Origin: Scandinavium sp002470465
GTDB taxonomy: Bacteria; Pseudomonadota; Gammaproteobacteria; Enterobacterales; Enterobacteriaceae
Direction of reading: 5' to 3'
NCBI RefSeq assembly: GCF_040750395.1
Contig: NZ_JBFLVD010000025.1
Location: forward strand, 124,001-188,000
Length of the DNA stretch: 64,000 nt
Part shown: positions 1 to 7,004 of the stretch, piece by piece
Position numbering within the stretch: the stretch's first letter is position 1
Layout of the letters: each line of letters opens with the position of its first letter
The notes under the pieces: generated by a model
What the model saw: only the letters and a program-made list of their open reading frames with translations
Told to the model about the DNA's origin: nothing
Databases searched by the model: none
Program-made: the position numbers and the translations under genes

Positions 1-89
1 CCGACTTCCTCGACCCGAACGACAACAGCAAAACCATTGAAGGCTACCCTGCTCCGCTGCGGGCGGTGATTGTGGCGAAAAAGCCATAA
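1..89 (+). CDS. cmoB: CmoB C-terminus (partial)
   Basis: Only the last 28 codons are in the window; the reading frame runs in from the left edge and stops at 87-89. The tail (DFLDPNDNSKTIEGYPAPLR...AKKP) matches the C-terminus of CmoB, the carboxymethyltransferase that uses carboxy-SAM to turn 5-hydroxyuridine into 5-carboxymethoxyuridine at the tRNA wobble position. It converges on cutC. In E. coli torZ and torY lie between cmoB and cutC; they are absent here. Confidence 0.85.
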   Translation, partial: DFLDPNDNSKTIEGYPAPLRAVIVAKKP

Positions 90-93
90 ATTA

Positions 94-171
94 CCGGATG
101 GCACTTTCGCTTATCCAGCCTACCGATTCGTACTTGTAGGCCCGTGCAAGCTAAGCGCCGCCGGGCATCAG
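94..171. repeat. REP-type intergenic repeat
   Basis: GC-rich palindromic sequence between the convergent ends of cmoB and cutC. It contains the REP-like words CCGGATGGC, GCTTATCC, TAGGCCCG and CGCCGCCGGGC, which recur in other gaps of this window near 17.15, 35.8, 40.8, 44.8 and 52.35 kb. Confidence 0.6.
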
Positions 172-172
172 A

Positions 173-203
173 TAAAAAAAGGCCCCTGTTAATGGCAGGG
201 GCC
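173..203 (-). terminator. cutC terminator
   Basis: Perfect 8-bp stem GGCCCCTG / CAGGGGCC at 181-188 and 196-203. The A-run at 173-180 becomes a U-run on the minus strand, so it ends the leftward cutC transcript. Confidence 0.85.
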
Positions 204-248
204 TGGTACAAATAAGCATCACATTGGGCGACATGATGCACGGTAAAA

Positions 249-995
249 TCACTGTGGCTTGTAGCGGTCAACGATCGCCTTCATCTCCGCTACCGATTCG
301 CCGTTGACGGCGTATCGTGAATACTCATCTGCCGTCGGGTCTGTCGACATCGATAATCCCGGATTGCGGTACTGCATCGCCGAAGGCACCCACTGCCCGG
401 CAGAGCTGTGAACCTCTCGTATTCCTGCATCAAGGAACAACGCCAGATTACCGGCGCGCACGCCAGCACCTGCCATAATGATTGGAGCATCACTGCGGGT
501 AATAAGTTCCCGAAGAAGTGAAAGTCCTTTTTCCGCCGACGGCTGCTGCCCTGAGGTCAGCACACGCGCCACCCCAAGTTCAGCCAGATTATCAAAGGCC
601 TGCTGCGGATCCGCGCACATATCAAACGCGCGATGAAAAGTGACGGCCAGATCGCCTGCGGCTTCCATTACCTGACGCATACGTGATATATCCACACTGC
701 CTTGCGCATCCAGAATACCGATCACCAGCCCCGGAAAGCCAAGCTCACGCACCGTACGGACGTCTTCGAGCATGGCGGCAAATTCGCCGTCGGTGTAGCA
801 AAAATCGCCGCCGCGCGGGCGAATAATCGGGTGCACGGGAATCGTCACCTGCTGGCGCACCGATTTCAGCACGCCCAGCGACGGCGTCAGGCCCCCTTCC
901 AGCGGCGCGGCGCACAGCTCAATGCGGTCTGCGCCTCTGTTCTGCGCCTCACGCGCACACTCCATGCTGTAACAGCACACTTCCAGCAAAGCCAT
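249..995 (-). CDS. cutC: CutC family protein
   Basis: A 248-residue TIM-barrel protein of the CutC family, linked to copper homeostasis in older literature, although the physiological reaction is uncertain. The N-terminus MALLEVCCYSMECA, the segment HPIIRPRGGDFCY and the C-terminal HSSAG block match E. coli CutC along the full length (also 248 aa). An in-frame upstream ATG at 1028 exists, but the start at 995 has the strong site AAGGAG 7 nt upstream and gives the family length. It is followed by its own terminator, with yecM upstream on the same strand. Confidence 0.92.
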   Translation of the reverse strand: MALLEVCCYSMECAREAQNRGADRIELCAAPLEGGLTPSLGVLKSVRQQVTIPVHPIIRPRGGDFCYTDGEFAAMLEDVRTVRELGFPGLVIGILDAQGSVDISRMRQVMEAAGDLAVTFHRAFDMCADPQQAFDNLAELGVARVLTSGQQPSAEKGLSLLRELITRSDAPIIMAGAGVRAGNLALFLDAGIREVHSSAGQWVPSAMQYRNPGLSMSTDPTADEYSRYAVNGESVAEMKAIVDRYKPQ

Positions 996-1061
996 TCCCT
1001 TCTCCTTTTCTGACGGGTGCGACATCATGACACACTCTTTTGGCGCAGATGCCGCGTAAGC

Positions 1062-1634
1062 TCACATTGTTGTATCGCCTGCTTCGCTGGCAACAATCTC
1101 TTCAATGGACCACGGGTGGAATTTGATCGTTACTTTGCCGTCTGTCACCGCAAGCGTTGGGTTCGGCAGGCGTTCACGTTCACCTTTTGGTGAACTGGTT
1201 TTGACGAAAATACCCGGCTGGCTTAATCCCTCATCGGAGAGCAGCGCCAGCGCCCGCGCGTTCAGCGTTTCCGGCTCACCGGGCAGAACGATTTCGATGT
1301 GTTCCCAGCCTTCATGCGGATAGCGCTTTTCACCCGGCCACGGCAGCTCAACAACCGTGAACTGCCAGTGCGCCACGCAAACCGGCTCATGCAATTTGAA
1401 CAGGCAAATAGGACGACCGTTGATAATGTTCTCAGACAGCAGTTCGCCACACTGTTCAAAACCGTTACGCCAGCGTTCCGCCGTGGCGTTCTGGTGGCAG
1501 CGCAGCGAGATGTGGTCTGCGTTCAGCGGGCCGGTTTCCAGCCCAAGGCGGGCCGTCAGTTCATGCAGCGCCTGCTCAAAACGCGGCAAGTCCGCGTGAA
1601 TATCCTGTAGAGCCTCGATTGTTTGCCAGTTCAC
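1062..1634 (-). CDS. yecM: YecM, VOC-superfamily protein
   Basis: A 190-residue cytosolic protein matching YecM, a vicinal-oxygen-chelate fold protein of unknown substrate that resembles isomerases and dioxygenases by structure. The start ATG at 1634 is preceded by AAAGGTGAG. It is co-directional with cutC, 66 nt away, and divergent from argS, the usual enterobacterial arrangement. The function cannot be derived from the sequence. Confidence 0.88.
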   Translation of the reverse strand: MNWQTIEALQDIHADLPRFEQALHELTARLGLETGPLNADHISLRCHQNATAERWRNGFEQCGELLSENIINGRPICLFKLHEPVCVAHWQFTVVELPWPGEKRYPHEGWEHIEIVLPGEPETLNARALALLSDEGLSQPGIFVKTSSPKGERERLPNPTLAVTDGKVTIKFHPWSIEEIVASEAGDTTM

Positions 1635-1721
1635 ATACTCACCTTTGCTTTGTTTTGCAGGCCGCTAATTTAACCTGTTGTACTGGCACAACCAACTGCT
1701 GATTAACCCACCGCGCCAGGG

Positions 1722-1750
1722 CTGACGGCATGGTGCAAATGCAGTATACT
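1722..1750 (+). promoter_or_regulatory. argS sigma-70 promoter
   Basis: -35 CTGACG at 1722-1727 and -10 TATACT at 1745-1750, separated by 17 nt, about 70 nt before the argS start. Both elements are close to consensus. Confidence 0.7.
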
Positions 1751-1821
1751 GTCGGGCTTAATTTCTCCCCATTTCGGCGCTGCCTGCGCTTTCGCGCAGC
1801 GCCATAACGTAAGGTATTCCG

Positions 1822-3555
1822 GTGAATATTCAGGCTCTTCTCTCAGAAAAAGTCAGTCAGGCGATGATTGCGGCAGGTGCACCTGCCGATTGCGAACCGC
1901 AGGTTCGTCAGTCAGCCAAAGTTCAGTTCGGCGACTATCAGGCCAACGGCATGATGGCCGTTGCCAAAAAACTGGGCATGGCGCCACGACAGCTTGCAGA
2001 GCAGGTTCTGACCCACCTCGATCTCAGCGGCATCGCCAGCAAGGTTGAAATTGCCGGTCCGGGCTTTATTAATATTTTCCTCGATCCGGCGTTTCTGGCC
2101 CAGGGCGTAAACGATGCGCTGAAATCCGATCGTCTTGGCGTGGCAAAGCCTGAAGCCCAGACCATCGTTATCGACTACTCTGCGCCGAACGTAGCCAAAG
2201 AAATGCACGTCGGTCACCTGCGTTCCACCATTATCGGCGATGCTGCCGTCCGTACTCAGGAATTCCTCGGCCATAAAGTGATCCGCGCCAACCACGTCGG
2301 CGACTGGGGTACCCAGTTCGGGATGCTGATTGCCTGGCTGGAAAAACAGCAGCAGGACAACGCCGGTGAAATGGCGCTGGCCGATCTCGAAGGCTTCTAC
2401 CGTGATGCGAAAAAGCACTACGACGAAGATGAAGCCTTTGCCGAGCGCGCCCGTAACTACGTGGTGAAATTGCAGGGCGGCGATGCGTACTTCCTCGAGA
2501 TGTGGCGCAAGCTGGTCGACATCACCATGACGCAAAACCAGATCACCTACGATCGCCTGAACGTCACCCTCACCCGCGACGACGTCATGGGTGAAAGCCT
2601 GTACAACCCCATGCTGCCGGGCATTGTGGCAGACCTGAAGGCCAAAGGCCTGGCGGTTGAGAGCGAAGGCGCGACCGTGGTGTTCCTTGATGAGTACAAA
2701 AACAAGGACGGCGACCCGATGGGCGTCATCATCCAGAAAAAGGATGGCGGCTACCTCTACACCACCACCGATATCGCCTGCGCGAAATATCGCTATGAAA
2801 ACCTGCATGCCGATCGCGTGCTCTATTACATCGACTCGCGCCAGCACCAGCACCTGATGCAGGCCTGGACCATCGTACGTAAAGCCGGTTACGTGCCGGA
2901 AAGCGTGCCGCTGGAGCACCACATGTTCGGCATGATGCTGGGCAAAGACGGCAAGCCGTTCAAAACCCGCGCCGGTGGCACCGTGAAGCTCGCCGATCTG
3001 CTGGACGAAGCGCTCGAACGAGCCCGCAAACTGGTTGCCGAGAAAAACCCGGACATGCCGGCCGACGAGCTGGAAAAACTGGCCAATACCGTCGGTATCG
3101 GCGCGGTGAAATACGCGGATCTCTCCAAAAACCGCACCACCGATTACGTGTTCGACTGGGACAACATGCTGGCATTCGAAGGCAATACCGCGCCGTACAT
3201 GCAGTACGCCTACACCCGCGTGCTGTCCGTATTCCGTAAAGCGGAGCTGGATGAGAGCGCCATCGTCAACGTCGGCGTAGTCATTACCGAAGATCGCGAA
3301 GCCCAGCTGGCTGCGCGCCTGCTGCAGTTCGAAGAAACCCTGAACGTGGTTGCCCGTGAAGGTACGCCGCACGTGATGTGCGCATACCTCTACGATCTGG
3401 CCGGTCTTTTCTCCGGCTTCTACGAGCATTGCCCGATTCTGAGCGCTGAAAGCGAAGAAGTGCGTAACAGTCGCCTCAAGCTGGCGCTGCTGACCGCGAA
3501 AACGCTGAAGCTTGGTCTGGATACCCTCGGTATCGAAACCGTAGAGCGGATGTAA
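1822..3555 (+). CDS. argS: Arginyl-tRNA synthetase
   Basis: Class I synthetase of 577 residues that charges tRNA-Arg in the cytosol and needs the tRNA for amino-acid activation. Visible are the N-terminal Add1 domain, the HIGH-type motif HVGH at residues 129-132, the DWGTQFG block, and GKPFKTRAGGTVKL in place of a canonical KMSKS, as is usual in bacterial ArgRS. The C-terminal anticodon-binding domain ends in GIETVERM. Length and sequence match E. coli throughout. Translation starts at GTG, with the spaced purines TAAGG upstream. It is a single-gene unit with its own promoter and terminator. Confidence 0.97.
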   Translation: MNIQALLSEKVSQAMIAAGAPADCEPQVRQSAKVQFGDYQANGMMAVAKKLGMAPRQLAEQVLTHLDLSGIASKVEIAGPGFINIFLDPAFLAQGVNDALKSDRLGVAKPEAQTIVIDYSAPNVAKEMHVGHLRSTIIGDAAVRTQEFLGHKVIRANHVGDWGTQFGMLIAWLEKQQQDNAGEMALADLEGFYRDAKKHYDEDEAFAERARNYVVKLQGGDAYFLEMWRKLVDITMTQNQITYDRLNVTLTRDDVMGESLYNPMLPGIVADLKAKGLAVESEGATVVFLDEYKNKDGDPMGVIIQKKDGGYLYTTTDIACAKYRYENLHADRVLYYIDSRQHQHLMQAWTIVRKAGYVPESVPLEHHMFGMMLGKDGKPFKTRAGGTVKLADLLDEALERARKLVAEKNPDMPADELEKLANTVGIGAVKYADLSKNRTTDYVFDWDNMLAFEGNTAPYMQYAYTRVLSVFRKAELDESAIVNVGVVITEDREAQLAARLLQFEETLNVVAREGTPHVMCAYLYDLAGLFSGFYEHCPILSAESEEVRNSRLKLALLTAKTLKLGLDTLGIETVERM

Positions 3556-3593
3556 CAACCCATTACCCGGTGGCGCAGGCTTACCGGACCCGC

Positions 3594-3623
3594 AAAAAAC
3601 CGGCATTCGTTGCCGGTTTTTTT
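3594..3623. terminator. argS bidirectional terminator
   Basis: Stem ACCGGCA / TGCCGGT at 3599-3605 and 3611-3617, flanked by an A-run on the left and a T-run on the right. It can end argS on the plus strand and the hydrolase gene on the minus strand. Confidence 0.85.
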
Positions 3624-3627
3624 ATGT

Positions 3628-4767
3628 TCAGAAATACTTCCGCAAATATTCCGTCAGGCAAAGGATCGCCATCGCCTGACCATAGGGCATCGAGGTGAGC
3701 GGGATCTGGCGGTAAAAGTCCAGATTGCTACCCATCCCGGTGCCAAACGACGTCTGCAGCAGCTCCCCTTCCGGTGAGATATTCGCCACAATGCCGCGAA
3801 TCGCTTTCTCAGCCACTTCCGCGTATTCCCCGGTCACGTAGCGCTTGCGCACCGATTTCAGAATGCCGTAAGCAAAGCCCGCCGTGGCGGAAGCCTCAAG
3901 ATAGGAGTGCGGGTCGTCGAGCAGCGTATGCCACAGACCGCTGTCATCCTGGCACTTCGCCAGCGCGGCAATCTGTGCATTCAGCACCTGCACCAGGTAA
4001 CGGTGCACGGCGTTGTTTTCCGGGAGATCCACAAGCTCAAGAAAATCCGGAATGACGATGGTCAGCCAGCTGTTGCCCCTGGCCCAGCGCGCATTAGCAA
4101 AGTTATGTTTCCCGTCGTAGCTCCAGCCGTGGAACCAGAGCCCCGTCTGCTTGTCCATCAGGTTTTGCACGTGCAGCAGAAACTGATAGACCGCCTCCTC
4201 CACGTATTCCGGCTTATTCAGCAGCTTGCCGATTTTCGCCAGCGGCAGAACGGTCATCATCAGCGTGTCATCCCACATCTGCTGATGGTTTTCTTCCGCC
4301 AGGGTGATGTGCTGCATCCCGCCGTGCCCGGTGCGCGGCATGTCGTACATCGCCCACTCCGCCCAGCTTCCGAGCCACGGCAGATACTGTGGATTTTTTG
4401 TCTCCTCGTAGCGCCAGGCCAGCGTCAGGAACGGCGCCATGGTATTGACGTTTTTGGTGGTTGCCCCTTCGGCAAAACGGTCAGCAAACCAGCCGTCGAT
4501 GATGTCACGCATCTGCTCATCACCGGTTTGCTGAAAATACTGGTGAATGCCGTAGAGCCCGACGCCGTGGGTCCACTCCCACCCCGCCCAGCCTTTGGTG
4601 TCAATCACCCGCCCATCGTCAAGGCGCAGCAGGAACGCCCCACTCTCATCCTTGATGTTGACCAGATTGTGCGTGACCTTCTGGATCAGCGCTTTCAGTT
4701 CGTCCCGGGCGATAAAGCGCTCCGGCTGACGCAGTAATGGGCTGTGTTTGACAGGCCAGACTTTCAT
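3628..4767 (-). CDS. Unsaturated rhamnogalacturonyl hydrolase, GH105 (RhiN/YteR-like)
   Basis: A 379-residue protein of glycoside hydrolase family 105, with the alpha/alpha-barrel pattern of YteR/RhiN and no signal peptide. Family landmarks include WAGWEWTHGVGLYG, MWDDTLMMTVLPLA, GRNSW-like ARGNSWLT and the C-terminal FYRQIPLTSMPYGQA. Such enzymes remove the unsaturated galacturonyl group from rhamnogalacturonan oligosaccharides in the cytosol. The ATG at 4767 is preferred over the one at 4806 because AGAGGT precedes it by 8 nt. It lies 4 nt after the transporter gene, so the pair forms a rhiTN-like operon. This is an accessory block between argS and flhE. Confidence 0.85.
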   Translation of the reverse strand: MKVWPVKHSPLLRQPERFIARDELKALIQKVTHNLVNIKDESGAFLLRLDDGRVIDTKGWAGWEWTHGVGLYGIHQYFQQTGDEQMRDIIDGWFADRFAEGATTKNVNTMAPFLTLAWRYEETKNPQYLPWLGSWAEWAMYDMPRTGHGGMQHITLAEENHQQMWDDTLMMTVLPLAKIGKLLNKPEYVEEAVYQFLLHVQNLMDKQTGLWFHGWSYDGKHNFANARWARGNSWLTIVIPDFLELVDLPENNAVHRYLVQVLNAQIAALAKCQDDSGLWHTLLDDPHSYLEASATAGFAYGILKSVRKRYVTGEYAEVAEKAIRGIVANISPEGELLQTSFGTGMGSNLDFYRQIPLTSMPYGQAMAILCLTEYLRKYF

Positions 4768-4771
4768 TTCG

Positions 4772-6355
4772 TTAACCTCTGTTATATGTCGAATTGAGTG
4801 GCGCACCCTGCTTCAGCCCCGGGGCCGCAGGCTTGTTGCGATTCAGATAGCCAATATTGTTGTTGCCCCACAGCGAGTCGAACGGCATACCGGCCAGCAT
4901 CTCCACGGTAGCCCTTGCTTCAGGCGTTGCCGCTTCGGCAAAGGCATGCCCGGACGCGCGCATTTTGGCGGTCTCTTCGCGCAGGACGCTGTGGGTTTGC
5001 AGATTCAGCTTAAAGCGCAGCGAGACCAGGAAACCGCAAATCAGTACCGCGATGGTGCCAAAGCTCAGGATCATCAGAATGGTATGGCTGACTTCCGCAG
5101 GCTGCGTTTTCTGCCCGGAGACAAAACCGGAGAGCTGCATAATGATACCCACCAGCATGATGGCGCCGGCCTGCGAAGCCTTGCGGGTCAGCGTCATGAT
5201 CCCGGCAAAAATGCCCTCGCGGCGCTGGCCGGTGATCACCTCATCCACATCCGCGATGTAGGTATAAGTGTTCCACGGCACATAGTTGATGCCGCCGCGC
5301 CCGAGGCCCGCAATCGCCGAAAGCAGCAGCATCAGCGACCAGATGTCGCTTAAGCCCGAGTAATAGAGCACGGCATAGGAGAGCGAACTCAGGCCGAACA
5401 GCACCACCACCATCCGGTAGGATGGCGCAGGCCCGAAACGGATGCACAGCGGCATCATGGCGATCACGGCAATGAACTGAAAAATGGCCATCGTGCCCAT
5501 CAGGCTCGAGGCAACGGAAGCCTCCTGCATCAGCACAAACACCACGTAATAAGTGAACACCGCGTTGAACACGTCCTGGGCGATATAGCCACCGAGATAC
5601 ATGCCCAGATGCTGGCGGAAAATTTTGATGCGCAGCGTCGAAGTGAGCTCAATGATCAAACGATTAAGGCTCTGGCCAAGGCTGAGCTGTTTTTTCTCTT
5701 CTTCCGCCTGCAGCGCGGCTTCGCTCCACTCTTCACGCGGGCGCTCCCAGGTAAAGAACCAGACGAAGGTCAGCATCAGCGCGCAGAGCACCGAGAACAC
5801 CAGGCTTGCGTAGAAGAAGGAAATGGCGTTGTCCTTACCGAACTGCGTCAGCAGAATACCCGGCAGGAAAGAGGCCAGAATTGCCGACATTTGCGCCATC
5901 GAAATGCGCGCGCCGGAGAATTTTGTTTTCTGTTTGAAATCGTCGGTCATCTCCGGTACCAGCGTTTCGTACGGCACCAGAATCATGGTGTAGACGATAT
6001 CAAACAGCAGATAGGTCAGCAGGTAGTACCAGAAGCCCATGTCGCCAACCCACATAAAGGAGTAGCTGAATACGCAGGGAATACCGAGCAGGATAAAGAA
6101 CTTGCGTCGCCCGAAGCGTTTTCCGGCCCAGGTGGAACCAAAGTTATCCGTCAGGAAGCCCATCAGCGGACTGACTACCGCATCCAGTACCCTGGCGGTG
6201 GCGAAGATAAAAGTGGCCTCGATAGGCGAGAGTCCGCAGAAGGTGGTGTAGAAATATAAAAGCCAGGCGGCGGTCAGCGCAGTGGTTCCTGCGCCGAGGA
6301 AATCGCCCGACCCGTAGGCGAGATAGTTTGCTAAGCCGATTTTACGTGTTTTCAT
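4772..6355 (-). CDS. GPH-family oligosaccharide:cation symporter (RhiT/TogT-like)
   Basis: A 527-residue inner-membrane protein with about twelve hydrophobic segments. It has the GPH/MelB-type N-terminus LANYLAYGSGDFLGAG, the loop LTDNFGSTWAGKRFGRRKF between early helices, and a cytoplasmic C-terminal tail ending near NNNIGYLNRNK. The closest known relatives are RhiT and TogT of pectinolytic enterobacteria, which import (rhamno)galacturonan oligosaccharides. The downstream GH105 gene supports that substrate, so it is probably rhamnogalacturonan-derived disaccharide; this is inference. It is first in its operon, with a KdgR-like site upstream. Confidence 0.8.
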   Translation of the reverse strand: MKTRKIGLANYLAYGSGDFLGAGTTALTAAWLLYFYTTFCGLSPIEATFIFATARVLDAVVSPLMGFLTDNFGSTWAGKRFGRRKFFILLGIPCVFSYSFMWVGDMGFWYYLLTYLLFDIVYTMILVPYETLVPEMTDDFKQKTKFSGARISMAQMSAILASFLPGILLTQFGKDNAISFFYASLVFSVLCALMLTFVWFFTWERPREEWSEAALQAEEEKKQLSLGQSLNRLIIELTSTLRIKIFRQHLGMYLGGYIAQDVFNAVFTYYVVFVLMQEASVASSLMGTMAIFQFIAVIAMMPLCIRFGPAPSYRMVVVLFGLSSLSYAVLYYSGLSDIWSLMLLLSAIAGLGRGGINYVPWNTYTYIADVDEVITGQRREGIFAGIMTLTRKASQAGAIMLVGIIMQLSGFVSGQKTQPAEVSHTILMILSFGTIAVLICGFLVSLRFKLNLQTHSVLREETAKMRASGHAFAEAATPEARATVEMLAGMPFDSLWGNNNIGYLNRNKPAAPGLKQGAPLNSTYNRG

Positions 6356-6442
6356 TTGCCGTCATTCCCGTGTGTGATCAGGAAAACCCGCCTCATCAGT
6401 GCTGAGGATGTCCATACACGGCTACAGTAGAGCGTTGCTTTG

Positions 6443-6459
6443 GGTGAAACCTTTTCATT
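6443..6459. promoter_or_regulatory. Partial KdgR-like dyad
   Basis: TGAAA-CCT-TTTCA inside GGTGAAACCTTTTCATT, 88 nt upstream of the transporter start. The arms resemble KdgR half-sites, but the spacer is 3 rather than about 5 nt, so this is weaker than the site at 6523. Confidence 0.25.
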
Positions 6460-6522
6460 TTTGCCAGCCCATTGCTGCGGATGGCAAAAACGCAAAGAGT
6501 CAAAGAACCTGCCTCACCGATT

Positions 6523-6541
6523 TATAAAACGGAGTTTCGAT
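6523..6541. promoter_or_regulatory. Putative KdgR operator for the rhiTN-like operon
   Basis: TATAAAAC-GGA-GTTTCGAT resembles the pectin-regulator KdgR palindrome (half-site AATRAAAC as I recall it), with 13 of 16 arm positions matching. It lies about 170 nt before the transporter gene. The function of the downstream genes makes KdgR control plausible; this is inference. Confidence 0.45.
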
Positions 6542-6571
6542 TTATTCAAAAGATGAGGTCAAAAATGCGAA

Positions 6572-6598
6572 CCTGCCAGCATAAACACCGCTGACAGG
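6572..6598 (-). terminator. flhE terminator (weak)
   Basis: Stem CCTGCCAGC / GCTGACAGG with one G-U pair on the transcript and a 9-nt loop. It is followed on the minus strand by CGCATTTTT. It lies just after flhE, the end of flhBAE. Confidence 0.5.
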
Positions 6599-6611
6599 CC
6601 GTATGAAAGGA

Positions 6612-7004
6612 TTAGCGGTAATTCACAATCACCTGATTGCTTTGCACGTTCAACGCCGGAATAAGCCTTCCGCCGCCCGGGACCTCCCAGACAAAGCGCA
6701 GCGGCTCAGAGGCCGGGATGTTCTGCAGGCCCCACGTATTGCCGCTCTGGCCGTCCAGCTCCACGCAACGGGTTTGCGAGCAGAGCCGCACCCGCAGCCC
6801 GGCGGGCGTCGGGCCAATCAGCGTGTAGCGCCAGGCGATCATCGTCACCAGACCGCTCGCAGGCTGAGAAGGCATCAGCGGCGGCGACGACATGGATTCG
6901 CCGCGATGGCTGAGAATGATTCCACGGCTGCTGGCCTGCCAGGCACCTTCACCCGTCGCCTGTACGCACAGCGGGAAAAGCAGCAGCCAGAGCAAACGGC
7001 GCAT
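6612..7004 (-). CDS. flhE: Flagellar protein FlhE
   Basis: A 130-residue periplasmic protein with an N-terminal signal peptide (MRRLLWLLLFPLCVQA, cleavage likely near residue 16) and two cysteines in the C-terminal half (CSQTRC). FlhE is the last gene of flhBAE; it binds FlhA and is reported to limit proton leakage through the flagellar export gate. The gene overlaps the flhA stop by one base. Length and sequence match enterobacterial FlhE. Confidence 0.9.
   Translation of the reverse strand: MRRLLWLLLFPLCVQATGEGAWQASSRGIILSHRGESMSSPPLMPSQPASGLVTMIAWRYTLIGPTPAGLRVRLCSQTRCVELDGQSGNTWGLQNIPASEPLRFVWEVPGGGRLIPALNVQSNQVIVNYR

Noticed and set aside
1912..3606. Long open frame antisense to argS (564 codons)
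   Set aside because: It lies fully opposite a highly conserved essential gene, has a composition typical of the complement of a GC-rich coding frame, and shows no recognisable domain or ribosome site.
6443..6459. First KdgR-like dyad upstream of the rhiT-like gene as the main operator
   Set aside because: The arms match but the spacer is too short by two bases; the site at 6523-6541 has the right geometry. Kept only as a low-confidence feature.
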